DNA of 64,000 bases from Lachnospiraceae bacterium (GTDB lineage Bacteria > Bacillota > Clostridia > Lachnospirales > Lachnospiraceae): the NCBI GenBank assembly GCA_017624495.1, contig JAGAMY010000047.1, positions 1-64,000 of the forward strand, read 5' to 3'. The notes beneath the pieces were generated by a model. It was given only the letters and a program-made list of their open reading frames with translations, was not told where the DNA came from and searched no databases. The position numbers and the translations under genes were made by a program. This document shows positions 1 to 9,375 of this stretch, in pieces (positions within the stretch are counted from its first letter, which is position 1; every line of letters starts with the position of its first letter).

Positions 1-232
1 AGTAAGACAGACGCAGGGAGGAGTTTGGTGGAATTGGTAGTGAAAAGTAGTGTTTCTTACATTTTCTAAGTGACATAGTTATGCGCAAACATGGACGTTT
101 GCGCAAGAATCTGCCACGGCATGGACGCCGTGTCAGATTCGGTAACGGACATTATCACTATCTAAATGAAAATGTATAGAAACCCTCTTTTCACGGACTT
201 CCACCGAACTCCTCCCTGCGTCTGTTTTACTG
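1..232. repeat. Long palindromic (MITE-like) element, left end outside window
   Basis: Bases 1-32 and 200-231 are inverted copies with two mismatches. The similarity continues inward to about 66 and 167, so the arms are at least 65 bases long. Between them lie two further perfect or near-perfect hairpins, 82-105 and 107-140, and both have the same six-base loop ATGGAC. No transposase gene is visible. The arrangement fits a non-autonomous palindromic repeat or a structured RNA. An open frame on the minus strand across the right arm (133-318) has no recognisable product and is probably not a gene. The rest up to 339 holds nothing I can name apart from the 3' side of panD. Confidence 0.6.
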
Positions 233-339
233 ACTTCATACACTATGAATACCGGACGGAAACTTAGCCACACAACGCACATCTGCCGGAAGCTTCGCCC
301 GGCATTCCGGAATAGCATGTATCGCCAAACCGGATTTTT

Positions 340-732
340 TTATTCCATATCCGAAAGCAGCCCATGCTTTTCATAACATGTCACACGTTCAATCTTGTTC
401 TCCTCATCCACAAACACAACTTTCGGCGGATTCTCTTTCAACTCTTCCGGTGTCATCTGTGCATAACACATAATAATAATCTTATCATTCTTCTGCACGC
501 AGCGGGCAGCCGCACCATTTAAGCAAATCATACCGCTTCCGGCTTCTCCTGCAATGGTATAGGTCTCAAAACGCTGTCCGTTATTAACATCTACAATCTG
601 TACCTTTTCATATTCCAAAATGCCTGCGGCTTCCATTAACTCTGTGTCAATCGTAATACTTCCCACATAATCTAACTCTGCCTGTACTACGGTTGCTCTG
701 TGAATTTTTCCTTTTAACGCTTCTATCAACAT
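340..732 (-). CDS. panD: Aspartate 1-decarboxylase
   Basis: Makes beta-alanine from L-aspartate for pantothenate and coenzyme A synthesis in the cytoplasm. The 130-residue length is typical. The self-cleavage site is visible: YVGSIT places Gly24-Ser25 where the family cleaves to form the pyruvoyl group, and the preceding K9, H11 and R12 region is conserved. The later stretch [17 protein letters not shown] matches the family core. Start ATG at 732 follows AAGGTGAGAGA. It is the last gene of a four-gene pan operon, 11 bases after panC. Identification is confident. Confidence 0.97.
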   Translation of the reverse strand: MLIEALKGKIHRATVVQAELDYVGSITIDTELMEAAGILEYEKVQIVDVNNGQRFETYTIAGEAGSGMICLNGAAARCVQKNDKIIIMCYAQMTPEELKENPPKVVFVDEENKIERVTCYEKHGLLSDME

Positions 733-743
733 ATTCTCTCACC

Positions 744-1589
744 TTAAAATTCATACATAAAGTTATCAATCAGACGGGTTTTTCCAATATATACCGCCAT
801 AGCTACCAAAACACTTTCTTCGATGGTGTTCACCTTCTGCATGGTTTCTCCATCCACCACTTCCACATAATCAATTTTTGCCAATGGTTCTGTTTCAATC
901 TTTTCTTTCATGGCAGTAAGGAGAGTATTTACATCCTTTTCCCCATTTTTTACCATGTCTAACCCTAATGCGATAGTCTGGCTTAAAATCAATGCTGCCT
1001 GTCTTTCTTCTGCACTTAAATATGTATTTCTGGAGCTTTTGGCAAGACCGTCTTCTTCACGGATAATCGGGCAGCCGATGACCTCCACACGCATATTTAA
1101 ATCCTTAACCATTCTCTTGATAATCACAAACTGCTGGGCATCCTTCTGTCCAAAAAATGCTTTATCCGGGTTTACAATATTAAATAGCTTTGTTACTACT
1201 GTACATACTCCACGGAAATGTGTCGGACGGCTTTTTCCACAAAGTTCATCCCCTAAGGTCTCCATATTCACATAAGTATTATAATTTTTACCATACATTT
1301 CTTCTACAGACGGATGGAAAATCAAATCCACGCCTTCCGCTTCACACATGGCTGCATCATGGTCTAAATCCCTTGGGTAAGCATCATAGTCTTCCCCCGG
1401 TCCAAACTGGGTAGGATTGACAAAAATGCTCACTGCCACTTTATCTGTCTGCTTTTTTGCCTCTTTCATCAAACTTGCATGTCCTTCATGTAAGTATCCC
1501 ATGGTCGGTACAAAGCCTACAGACAATCCTCTTGCTCTCCATTCATTTATGGTTTCTTTTACTTCTTTTATAGTTGTTACAATTTTCAC
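744..1589 (-). CDS. panC: Pantoate--beta-alanine ligase
   Basis: Condenses pantoate with beta-alanine using ATP, through a pantoyl-adenylate, to give pantothenate. The nucleotidyl-transferase signature PTMGYLHEGHASL near residues 28-40 carries the HxGH motif, and GLAKSSRNTYLS corresponds to the family's KMSKS-like loop. The 281-residue length is normal. The start is a GTG at 1589 preceded by AGGAGAAAACA. It sits between panB (19-base gap) and panD (11-base gap), so the three are almost certainly co-transcribed. Confidence 0.97.
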   Translation of the reverse strand: MKIVTTIKEVKETINEWRARGLSVGFVPTMGYLHEGHASLMKEAKKQTDKVAVSIFVNPTQFGPGEDYDAYPRDLDHDAAMCEAEGVDLIFHPSVEEMYGKNYNTYVNMETLGDELCGKSRPTHFRGVCTVVTKLFNIVNPDKAFFGQKDAQQFVIIKRMVKDLNMRVEVIGCPIIREEDGLAKSSRNTYLSAEERQAALILSQTIALGLDMVKNGEKDVNTLLTAMKEKIETEPLAKIDYVEVVDGETMQKVNTIEESVLVAMAVYIGKTRLIDNFMYEF

Positions 1590-1608
1590 TGTTTTCTCCT
1601 GCCTTTCC

Positions 1609-2436
1609 TTAATATAACCGCTCTAATACTTCATCTTTTATGGCAAATCCATGCTCCTTTGCCGGATAAGTGCCTGCTTTTACTTCTTTATCATACTCTG
1701 CAAAAGCCTCTTTCATCATTTTTCCTACTTCTGCAAAACGTTTTACGAATTTTGGTGTCATGTCCGAATACATACCAAGCATATCCTGATAAACTAAAAT
1801 CTGTCCGTCACATCCTGCACCGGCTCCGATTCCAATTGTCGGAATTTTTAATTCTTTTGTGACAATTTCCGCCAGCTGCGCCGGTACACATTCTAAAACC
1901 ACTGCAAACGCTCCGGCTTCTTCTACGGCTTTTGCATCCCGGATAAGTTTTTTGGCTGTTTCTTCTGTTTTTCCCTGCACCTTAAAGCCTCCAAAAGCAT
2001 TGATGGACTGTGGCGTAAGTCCCACATGTCCCATAACCGGAATGGATGCATTTACGATGGCTTTTATCTGTTCTGCTACCTGTTCTCCACCTTCTAATTT
2101 TACGGCTCCGGCTCCGCCTTCTTTCATCAATCTTCCTGCATTGATAACCGCATCCTGCACGGAAACCTGATAGGACATGAATGGCATGTCAATGACTACC
2201 AGCGCCTCCTTTGCACCTCTTGCCACGGCTGCACCATGATGAATCATATCTTCCATGGTTACCGGAATGGTGTCTTTATATCCTAACATAACATTTCCAA
2301 GGGAATCTCCCACTAAAATACTGTTAATTCCAGCCTCATCTATTAATTTGGCGGTAGAATAATCGTAGGCTGTCAGCATGGAGATTTTTTCTCCCTTTTC
2401 CTTCATTTCCTGAAAAGTCGTTACTGTTGTTTTCAT
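1609..2436 (-). CDS. panB: 3-methyl-2-oxobutanoate hydroxymethyltransferase
   Basis: Transfers a hydroxymethyl group from 5,10-methylenetetrahydrofolate to alpha-ketoisovalerate, giving ketopantoate. The TIM-barrel landmarks are clear: [30 protein letters not shown] (metal-binding Asp), [27 protein letters not shown] and [13 protein letters not shown] place the start at ATG 2436, not at the upstream in-frame ATG (2457): AAGGAG lies ten bases before 2436 and the longer version would overlap the upstream gene. The result is 275 residues, a usual family length. The gene starts four bases after the stop of panG. Confidence 0.97.
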   Translation of the reverse strand: MKTTVTTFQEMKEKGEKISMLTAYDYSTAKLIDEAGINSILVGDSLGNVMLGYKDTIPVTMEDMIHHGAAVARGAKEALVVIDMPFMSYQVSVQDAVINAGRLMKEGGAGAVKLEGGEQVAEQIKAIVNASIPVMGHVGLTPQSINAFGGFKVQGKTEETAKKLIRDAKAVEEAGAFAVVLECVPAQLAEIVTKELKIPTIGIGAGAGCDGQILVYQDMLGMYSDMTPKFVKRFAEVGKMMKEAFAEYDKEVKAGTYPAKEHGFAIKDEVLERLY

Positions 2437-2440
2437 AATT

Positions 2441-3328
2441 TTACTGCTCCTTCCCATGCTTGCATGCTAAACTTTTCTGTAGCTGCGTATCCAGCAAATG
2501 CTCTAACGCATCATATTCCCTGTCTTCATGCTTTACTTTTGCAATTTCTACCAGTTTTTGCGACAAAAGCGTATATAGCAGTTTATCCTTATCAGACAAG
2601 CAGGATAAATGCTTTTCTACTGTTTTTATATCTGCTCTTTCCACCGGTCCGGTAAGACTTTTCACCGGTCCGCTTTCTGCCGCATGTGATACATTTCCAC
2701 ATAAAATCGGTGCTAAAACTGCCCTTGCCTCTTCTTCTGCAAAGCCACATGTCTGCAAAAGAGAAATACTCTGCCAGACAAGTGCTAACACTTGATTGCT
2801 GCAAATGGCTGCTGCACAGTGATACATGGTCTTTTGTGAACCCTCAATCACCTTCACCGGATTTTTTAAAACATCCAAAAGCTGTTTTGCTTTTACTATG
2901 CCTTCTGCTTCGCCTTCCATGGTAAAATATGCATTTTTCAATTCTTTATGGGATTGATATTTGTCGCTGACTGCGAACATGGGATGAATGGAACAGGCAA
3001 CTGCTCCTGTTTTTTTAATACCGGGAAATGCTTCCTGTGCGGATAATGCTCCGCTGCAATGACATATAAGCCGCCCTTCTATGGGCATAGACTTTATCCG
3101 TTCCCAGACTTTACCGATAATGCCATCGGGAACTGTAAGAAATAGAACATCACTTTCTTCTACAATATCTAAAAACTGCGCATACTGTTTTGTATCTGTA
3201 AATTCTGCGGCTTCCTTTGCCGCCGTATCTTCGCTGTCATAGTACCCTGTCACCTTGAGTCCATGCATCACAAAGTATTTGCCCAGAGAACACCCAACTT
3301 TCCCTGCGCCTATAAATCCTGTTTTCAT
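2441..3328 (-). CDS. panG: PanG-type ketopantoate reductase (Rossmann and DUF2520 domains)
   Basis: N-terminal Rossmann fold with [19 protein letters not shown] (GxGxxG class) and a following acidic residue, then a helical C-terminal half typical of DUF2520 proteins. It is not the classical PanE fold family by sequence. Members of this family (PanG, described in Francisella with relatives in Clostridia) reduce ketopantoate to pantoate. Its place as first gene of a panBCD operon that lacks panE supports the same job here. I choose ATG 3328: AGAGGTG sits six bases upstream, while the GTG at 3337 and ATG at 3334 overlap that ribosome binding site. An alternative is another NADP-dependent reductase, but context argues for PanG. 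Confidence 0.8.
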   Translation of the reverse strand: MKTGFIGAGKVGCSLGKYFVMHGLKVTGYYDSEDTAAKEAAEFTDTKQYAQFLDIVEESDVLFLTVPDGIIGKVWERIKSMPIEGRLICHCSGALSAQEAFPGIKKTGAVACSIHPMFAVSDKYQSHKELKNAYFTMEGEAEGIVKAKQLLDVLKNPVKVIEGSQKTMYHCAAAICSNQVLALVWQSISLLQTCGFAEEEARAVLAPILCGNVSHAAESGPVKSLTGPVERADIKTVEKHLSCLSDKDKLLYTLLSQKLVEIAKVKHEDREYDALEHLLDTQLQKSLACKHGKEQ

Positions 3329-3331
3329 GTT

Positions 3332-3352
3332 CATCACCTCTTTTTGGTGATG
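3332..3352 (-). promoter_or_regulatory. Hairpin covering the panG ribosome binding site
   Basis: CATCACC (3332-3338) and GGTGATG (3346-3352) form a seven-base-pair stem with a seven-base loop. On the minus-strand transcript the AGGTG of the panG ribosome binding site lies in the stem and loop edge. Folding would therefore hide the site. Whether this is used for control is inference. Confidence 0.4.
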
Positions 3353-3492
3353 TTCCGGTCTTATTTCGCTATGAATATAAGCCTGTTTATATGTCTGTTT
3401 ATGTATAAAATTTTCCGGTATGGTTTCATCCGCTGAATACCATCCAACTGCTATAGTAGCATATTCATTTCTTTATTGCAAGACAACAAACG

Positions 3493-3543
3493 ATGTACTC
3501 TGAAAATATGCTTTTATCAAACTAGCATACTTCCAGAGTACAT
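3493..3543 (-). terminator. Hairpin terminator after the 1806-residue secreted protein gene
   Basis: ATGTACTCTG (3493-3502) pairs perfectly with CAGAGTACAT (3534-3543), and inner bases ATATGC / GCATAC extend the stem. It lies just after the stop at 3552. A long T run is missing, so termination strength is uncertain. A nearly identical copy is at 9308-9358. Confidence 0.6.
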
Positions 3544-3551
3544 CTAAGAAA

Positions 3552-6500
3552 TTATTTCACAAGTTTTACTTTTCCTAAAGCTTTTTTATGGAATACTTTT
3601 TTGTATTTTTTAAGCATTTTTGCGCTACCTACCTTTATCTTGGCTGATGACTTTATACCATAAAATGCCTTATTACCTACCTTTTTAATCTTCTTTGACT
3701 TGATAGTAATTGTTTTTATATTCTTACATCCCTGAAATGCTGATTTGCCAATGATTGTTACATTTTTTCCGATGACAACGGTTTTTAGCTTGTTATACTT
3801 TTTGAATGCATTATTTCCAATGGCTGTTACTTTGTATTTCGTTCCTTTATATTTTACAGTTCCGGGAATTGTAAGTTTTTTCAGCGATTTTTTGCTGCCT
3901 TTTAACAAAGTTACTGTGCTGTTTTTGCCGGATATTTTGGTGATTTTATATTGAAAGTTTCCGGCTTTAAAAGTGCTTCCGACCTGTACGGTTTGCTCTT
4001 GTTCCTGATTTTCTTCAGGTTTTTCGTTACTTCCGGCGTTCTGGCTCTGGCTATTTTCCTTTAACTTCGCCAAAACTGCTTCTGCTTCTGTTAATATGCT
4101 GTAATTTGCAACATATGCCTTTTGTGCTGGTGTCAAAGCATCATAAGCCGTTCTTGCTGTTTTAATTGCATTTTCACTGTTAAGCGTTACAGTGCCAATT
4201 GCTGCAATATAGTCTGAAACAGCCTTTGCAGCTGCCTTATCTCTGGCAGTCGCCTCACTATTTGAAGTATCGTTCTCATCTGTATTCTCATTATCTGAAG
4301 GGTTATCATTTGGCTGCTCCGGGTTATCCGGATCTGGATTATCCTCTGTTATACCATCATCTTTATAAATAACCTTTTCCTCTGTCACAGATGCTTCCTT
4401 TGCAGTAACCGTTACTAAACATTCCTTCTGAAAATCATTTACCAAAACAGTGATTGTGCTTGTTCCCTCTTTTAGTGCCGTTAACTCTCCTGTCTCATCC
4501 ACGGAAACTACTGCTGTATCCGAACTGCTCCATTTCACTTCCCCGATGTTAGTGGCATTGTAAGGATTTAAGTCTGCATATAAATTCTGTGTATCGCCCA
4601 CTTCCAGTTCGAGGACTTCCTGACTCAATGTTATGCCTTCTAATAATACATCTTCCGGCTCTTCTCCCACCAGTTCCGGATTTTCAATAACGGAAAATGC
4701 GGTATTGTTGGCAGTAGCAGCTTCTACTGCGGAAGATTCCAGTTCAAAATAGATGATTTTGGTATCTTCTGCAAATTCCAGTTTTTCATAAGGCAGATAG
4801 TATATCGTATTGCTGCTGTTACTGCTGTCCATGGCTTCTAAATCCAGAGTCTCTATTGGATTTTCCTTATCGCCCTGCTCGTAGATGCAGAGTTTTGCAT
4901 CGGAAACCGTCTGCAGGCTGTTATTCTGTCCTGTGATGCTGTAAAGCACACCTTCTTCTTCCCAGGATTCTTCAATGCTGATATCTAAGTCCGCCTGTCC
5001 AAGTATTATGTTTTTCCGGTTATTGTCTGTATGGACATCTCCTTCTGCCACTACTTCAAAGGTGAGTTCTGTATCTTCTTTTGGATATTCTTTCAAAGCT
5101 ACTGTGGCTGAAACATCTGTGGATTCTCCCTGTAACAGGCTGCCATTCCATGCGGTCTGTCCTAAAACAGTATCGCCATCTTTTATGCAGAGGGTCAGAC
5201 TGTCCACCGGTACATTTCCGGTATTTTGAAGTACGAAATCCACTTCTGTTTCCCCCGTGGCATCTCCTGTTATATTTTCCCGATAAACAAATTCTGCTAT
5301 GGCTACATCCACTGTTTCTAAGACTTCATTTTCATAAACTTCTGCTGCCTGTACTGTGGCATCCTCATCTAAAATCAGCTGATTATAGGCATACTTTTCT
5401 CCATCCTCAGCAGAATAAATGACAAAGTCGGAAAGACGCTGGTTTTCATCACTCAGCATGGCTGCCTTGCTCCACTCTCCCGTACCATTATCTGTATAGC
5501 ATGCAAGTTCTGAAGTTACGACGTTGTTGGCATTTAATTCCATATTTTTGATAAAATACAGGGTTTTTACGCCGTCTTTTTCATATATCCGGTATTTACC
5601 GTCTACCCGGTTTTCTGCCGGCAGATAATATTCTGTGGATAAATCCTCTTTTAAATACTTAATGGCTCCGTCTGCATTCCAGGTCAGAATCGGTTTTTCT
5701 AACCCTGCCTGATACTGTAAATCACGGAAAATTCCTTCTAAGGTAAGCAGCTTTGTGCCGTCTAATGCACACACATTTAAGTAATTGCCCTCGGTTGTCA
5801 TATCGGCATCCTTATCGTTGGTGTATGCCACACATTCTTTTCCATGCACATTGGCAAGCACAACCGTTTCTAAGGAAGAAATATCTTCTGCAACGGTTTT
5901 TTCTTCGGATAATTTACCATCAGCAAAAACCGTGTATTTTATCTTGGAAGCTGCATCATTTAAAAGAATGTTGTTATTGGTGTTTGCTGCCCATGCAATG
6001 ACAGCCTCTTCCCCACGCATAAGGATGGACGGATACACATCCATCTGCTCATTTTCTGTCACCTGCACAATCTCAAATGCATCGTTTTCTTTATTGTAAA
6101 TACCTAATTTAATTTCACTTCCGGATGCAATCTGCTCCGTATCAATTTCTTCCCCTTCACCTACTTTGTTCTGGAATTCACTCCATACCACATAAATATT
6201 TTTACCATCACTTGCCATGGAAGGGGTAAAATCACCTGTGCCGTCATCTTCGATGGCTTTTGGACTTTTAAATGTACCTGTTTCCTTATCTAAAATGGCA
6301 TACATCAGCATAGAACCATCACCAACAGCACGTTCCTTGTTATCTGCCATATAGACCACCATGGTGGTATCTTCTGTTTCGATAATTTTCATGTCGGTAT
6401 AAGAAAATGCATTTTCCTGCAGCAGGTTTTTATCACTATCTCCTGTGTCTGCTTCTGCGGACTCTGATAGCAGACCGGAGCTTTCTACGATACGCTCCTG

Positions 6501-8972
6501 AATGGCATAGCTTTCCACATTATTGATATCCATATCTGCCGGTGCTTCTGCTAAATCCAGCTGTTCCATATTGTACGCATCGGTTCTGTCACTATATAGA
6601 ATAACCTTTTTTTCTGCAAAAGGAAGCTCTGTTTCTAAGAAGAAAAATTTCATCTTTGCAAAAAAACGGAATAATAAAGACACTTCCTGCCACAGAAATC
6701 TATTTTCATAATTGTAACGCATTTCATCTTTCAATGTTCCCGAACCATTTGCTGTAACGTAGGCTGCTTTTGTTAATCCGGGGCCTACACCTACGGATAT
6801 TGTGGCTTCCGGAGTTAATCCACCGGTTATCTGCGGCTGACTAAAGTCAAATTCACGAATTTTAACCTCCATACTGCCATCAATCGAACCCTTTACGCCA
6901 AGGATAAATACCATTGGAACCGTTCCTATCAGATACTGGGTTTCTGTATCCTCCGGCTGTGCAGTCAGCTTTATTGAAATCTTTCCATTAAGCGAATCCT
7001 TTGACCCTTCCATATAGCCGGCAATTTCTATATTCAATTTTTGTTTTCCCAGCTTCTGATAGGGTGTCTGCTCTGTACTCAGCCAATTTTTAGCTGTTTT
7101 TTCCCAATAGTTGTCAATATTATAGTTTTTCTCTACGCACTCTTTAAATCCTTCCCATACATCATCGGTCAAACAGTCTCCTTCCCATTTACCGTTTGAT
7201 TTTCTTTCCTTTTTTACATTTAAGGCAATTTTAAATTTGCCGCCACTATATTCACTATAAATTGGCAAACGTCCAAGATTCAGTTTTAACTCCATACCAC
7301 CAATTACGGGATAACTGCTGTCTAACTTCAGCTTAACTTCTTCCCCTAATTTGATGGAATTGGACGCATCCAAAATTCTGCCTGCCTCCACTGTAAGCTT
7401 CAGCCAGAACTTTGCCACTGCACCATTACTTAAGTTCATGCAGACATAAATTTCCCTGTTTTCATCAAAATCCCCTGCGGACAGGTTCGTAAAGACACCG
7501 CTTGTACTTGTTTTTTTCTTTGACTGCCCCTGCCATAATTCATAGCTTGAAATATACATAGTCTCCGGGGTTGAACCGACTAATTCTAAATTAAAGGTAT
7601 CGTCTTTTTCCAGTTCCAGCTTGCTGTTTAATACATTATAGGTATTTCCATCTACCGTACATTCTGCGTTTAAAAGTACCGGATTATCGGATATGGGTAC
7701 TACACCGAAACTGTAAAGCTGTCTATGTCTGCAATTAGTTACCGTCTGACTTGACGTAACGTAACCGTCATTATTTGTAAAATAAAATGTGTGTTTTCCT
7801 TCTGACAGCTTTACTTTGGCTGTGCCGTTACTGTCAGTGGTTACTTCGTTGGACAGACTATCTATATAAATGTGAAAATCCGATACTCCACGTTGGGTAT
7901 CTTTGCGATAAACATATAAACCGATTTCGTCTTTTGCTAAAGATGTGGTGGTCGTGGTGGTGACAGTCCCCGGATAATCTCCCCCGCCTGTTCCACCGCT
8001 TCCTCCTTCACCGCTACTTCCATCGTCCACGGTAGACCAGAGACCAGATGACAGGTCAATATGCAAAGCTGGCACAACAGCATTATAGTAGATATCTACA
8101 TCATAACCATTACGATCGACGTATCCGTAGTCAAAGACACCCGCAGCATCCCTCGTACTGTAACCCGGCGACCGCAGCCACCACCAGCAATTGTCTGTGT
8201 AATATATACCCGTATTTTTCCACGCTCCTCTAGCATGGGCATAATCACTGGTCTTTAATCTGCGGCTTGCAGACTGTGTTTGATATTTTTCACAAAATCC
8301 GTAGTTCGGATCTGTCAATTCTCCTATAGACAAAAGATATACTTTATCTCTGGTACTATTTCCACCTTCCCTTCCCCAATATGGGTTATCCTCATTTACC
8401 ACCGTCTGCTCCACAATGGCACCCTGCTCACTGCTGCTAAATGCCGTACCGTAAAAAGAACTGTTCAGCCAGTTTCGAAGGGTACAGTTTTCCCATGTAA
8501 TGGAGGTACATGTATCATGATAATCTTTACAATCTATACCCTTATCTGCCACTACAAAGAGTGTAGAACCATTATTCTGCAATACACGCCATTTGATAGG
8601 TTCCCATTTAAAATAACGGTAGGTGCTGTCTCCGAAATATTCACTATGGTTTGTATCACTCTTACTAATCCGACGGTATTTTGTACCATTCACCCATGCA
8701 TCTCCATTGGCATCGAAAGATGCTCTTCTAATTTCTGTGGTAAGTGATGTTCCTTTTACTTCCGTCTGGGGATAGCTGCCGAAGTAGACATAGCTCCAGT
8801 CAGTGGTATCGGTTCCGTCATCTTTTTTCGTACAGTGATGCACCGGATTCGCCGGTGTGGATGCTCGTGTCACTGTTTCTGCCAATGCCGGGATTCCCGG
8901 TGTGGTCAGTACCATGGCTATCATCAGGAGCAGCGATAATAGCCTTGTTGTTGCTTTTGTTTTTTTCTTCAT
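3552..8972 (-). CDS. Large secreted modular protein (DUF6273-like, Ig-like, leucine-rich repeats)
   Basis: 1806 residues. A signal peptide (about 1-31: KKK, a hydrophobic run, then AxA) is followed by a DUF6273-like domain (about 60-310, with WKWEPIKWRVL-type and WWLRSPG motifs). Next comes a Gly/Ser linker and Thr run, then a long mostly beta region with repeated acidic and CARDB-like segments (VDFVLQNTGNVPVDSLTL). A bacterial Ig-like domain follows at about 1441-1530 (LEVGDTQNLYADLNP, VKWSSSDTAVVSV). After an Asp/Asn/Pro-rich linker there is a helical FIVAR-like segment (about 1574-1640: YDALTPAQKAYV), and the protein ends in BspA-type leucine-rich repeats (about 1665-1806: IGNNAFKKYNKLKTVVIG). 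There is no sortase motif or membrane anchor. AAAGGAG precedes ATG 8972. Probably an extracellular adhesin or binding protein; the ligand is unknown. Confidence 0.8.
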   Translation of the reverse strand: MKKKTKATTRLLSLLLMIAMVLTTPGIPALAETVTRASTPANPVHHCTKKDDGTDTTDWSYVYFGSYPQTEVKGTSLTTEIRRASFDANGDAWVNGTKYRRISKSDTNHSEYFGDSTYRYFKWEPIKWRVLQNNGSTLFVVADKGIDCKDYHDTCTSITWENCTLRNWLNSSFYGTAFSSSEQGAIVEQTVVNEDNPYWGREGGNSTRDKVYLLSIGELTDPNYGFCEKYQTQSASRRLKTSDYAHARGAWKNTGIYYTDNCWWWLRSPGYSTRDAAGVFDYGYVDRNGYDVDIYYNAVVPALHIDLSSGLWSTVDDGSSGEGGSGGTGGGDYPGTVTTTTTTSLAKDEIGLYVYRKDTQRGVSDFHIYIDSLSNEVTTDSNGTAKVKLSEGKHTFYFTNNDGYVTSSQTVTNCRHRQLYSFGVVPISDNPVLLNAECTVDGNTYNVLNSKLELEKDDTFNLELVGSTPETMYISSYELWQGQSKKKTSTSGVFTNLSAGDFDENREIYVCMNLSNGAVAKFWLKLTVEAGRILDASNSIKLGEEVKLKLDSSYPVIGGMELKLNLGRLPIYSEYSGGKFKIALNVKKERKSNGKWEGDCLTDDVWEGFKECVEKNYNIDNYWEKTAKNWLSTEQTPYQKLGKQKLNIEIAGYMEGSKDSLNGKISIKLTAQPEDTETQYLIGTVPMVFILGVKGSIDGSMEVKIREFDFSQPQITGGLTPEATISVGVGPGLTKAAYVTANGSGTLKDEMRYNYENRFLWQEVSLLFRFFAKMKFFFLETELPFAEKKVILYSDRTDAYNMEQLDLAEAPADMDINNVESYAIQERIVESSGLLSESAEADTGDSDKNLLQENAFSYTDMKIIETEDTTMVVYMADNKERAVGDGSMLMYAILDKETGTFKSPKAIEDDGTGDFTPSMASDGKNIYVVWSEFQNKVGEGEEIDTEQIASGSEIKLGIYNKENDAFEIVQVTENEQMDVYPSILMRGEEAVIAWAANTNNNILLNDAASKIKYTVFADGKLSEEKTVAEDISSLETVVLANVHGKECVAYTNDKDADMTTEGNYLNVCALDGTKLLTLEGIFRDLQYQAGLEKPILTWNADGAIKYLKEDLSTEYYLPAENRVDGKYRIYEKDGVKTLYFIKNMELNANNVVTSELACYTDNGTGEWSKAAMLSDENQRLSDFVIYSAEDGEKYAYNQLILDEDATVQAAEVYENEVLETVDVAIAEFVYRENITGDATGETEVDFVLQNTGNVPVDSLTLCIKDGDTVLGQTAWNGSLLQGESTDVSATVALKEYPKEDTELTFEVVAEGDVHTDNNRKNIILGQADLDISIEESWEEEGVLYSITGQNNSLQTVSDAKLCIYEQGDKENPIETLDLEAMDSSNSSNTIYYLPYEKLEFAEDTKIIYFELESSAVEAATANNTAFSVIENPELVGEEPEDVLLEGITLSQEVLELEVGDTQNLYADLNPYNATNIGEVKWSSSDTAVVSVDETGELTALKEGTSTITVLVNDFQKECLVTVTAKEASVTEEKVIYKDDGITEDNPDPDNPEQPNDNPSDNENTDENDTSNSEATARDKAAAKAVSDYIAAIGTVTLNSENAIKTARTAYDALTPAQKAYVANYSILTEAEAVLAKLKENSQSQNAGSNEKPEENQEQEQTVQVGSTFKAGNFQYKITKISGKNSTVTLLKGSKKSLKKLTIPGTVKYKGTKYKVTAIGNNAFKKYNKLKTVVIGKNVTIIGKSAFQGCKNIKTITIKSKKIKKVGNKAFYGIKSSAKIKVGSAKMLKKYKKVFHKKALGKVKLVK

Positions 8973-9048
8973 ATTGTTCTCCTTTGTTTTTCACCTTTTT
9001 TAATATTCTACTACCATATTTTCGCACTTTCAAGATGTGCCAAAAAAC

Positions 9049-9252
9049 TCACACTATTTTCGACATTCTTAAGCGCACCACCTCATTTACATAAAACAGG
9101 TCTCTTTCTTCCACTGCACTTGCAACAGCTTTTTCATACGACCGAAAATCCGCATAATAGTCTTCTCTGTCACGACAACGTTTTCTTACCAAATCATCGG
9201 CACGCATACAAAAAATTGTATTTGATACTTCTTTTAGCGAAGAAAATGGCAT
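9049..9252 (-). pseudogene. C-terminal remnant of an Rpn/PD-(D/E)XK-family gene
   Basis: The 67-residue frame contains KRCRDREDYYAD followed by RSYEKAVA, almost the same as the tail of the Rpn-family gene at 53150-54058 (KRCRDREDYYADLRSYQKAIA). Nothing of the nuclease core (ND.MF, D..E.Q) remains upstream. It therefore looks like a decayed copy of this mobile nuclease family, left between the ABC operon and the large secreted protein gene. Confidence 0.7.
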
Positions 9253-9307
9253 GAATTTCCTGAAATGAATACGATAGCAAAGAGGTTAAAAAACAAATAT
9301 ATATAAA

Positions 9308-9358
9308 ATGTACTCTGAAAATATGCTTTTATTAAAACAGCATACTTCCAGAGTACAT
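9308..9358 (-). terminator. Hairpin terminator after the sugar ABC operon
   Basis: ATGTACTCTG (9308-9317) pairs with CAGAGTACAT (9349-9358). Inner ATATGC / GCATAC lengthens the stem. It begins 17 bases after the stop codon at 9376. The sequence on the minus strand after it is T- and A-rich. Near-identical to 3493-3543. Confidence 0.65.
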
Positions 9359-9375
9359 GCAAGAATTATTTCACT

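Noticed and set aside
133..318. Small protein gene on the minus strand
   Set aside because: It lies across one arm of the palindromic element, has no ribosome binding site that I can see and no known domain.
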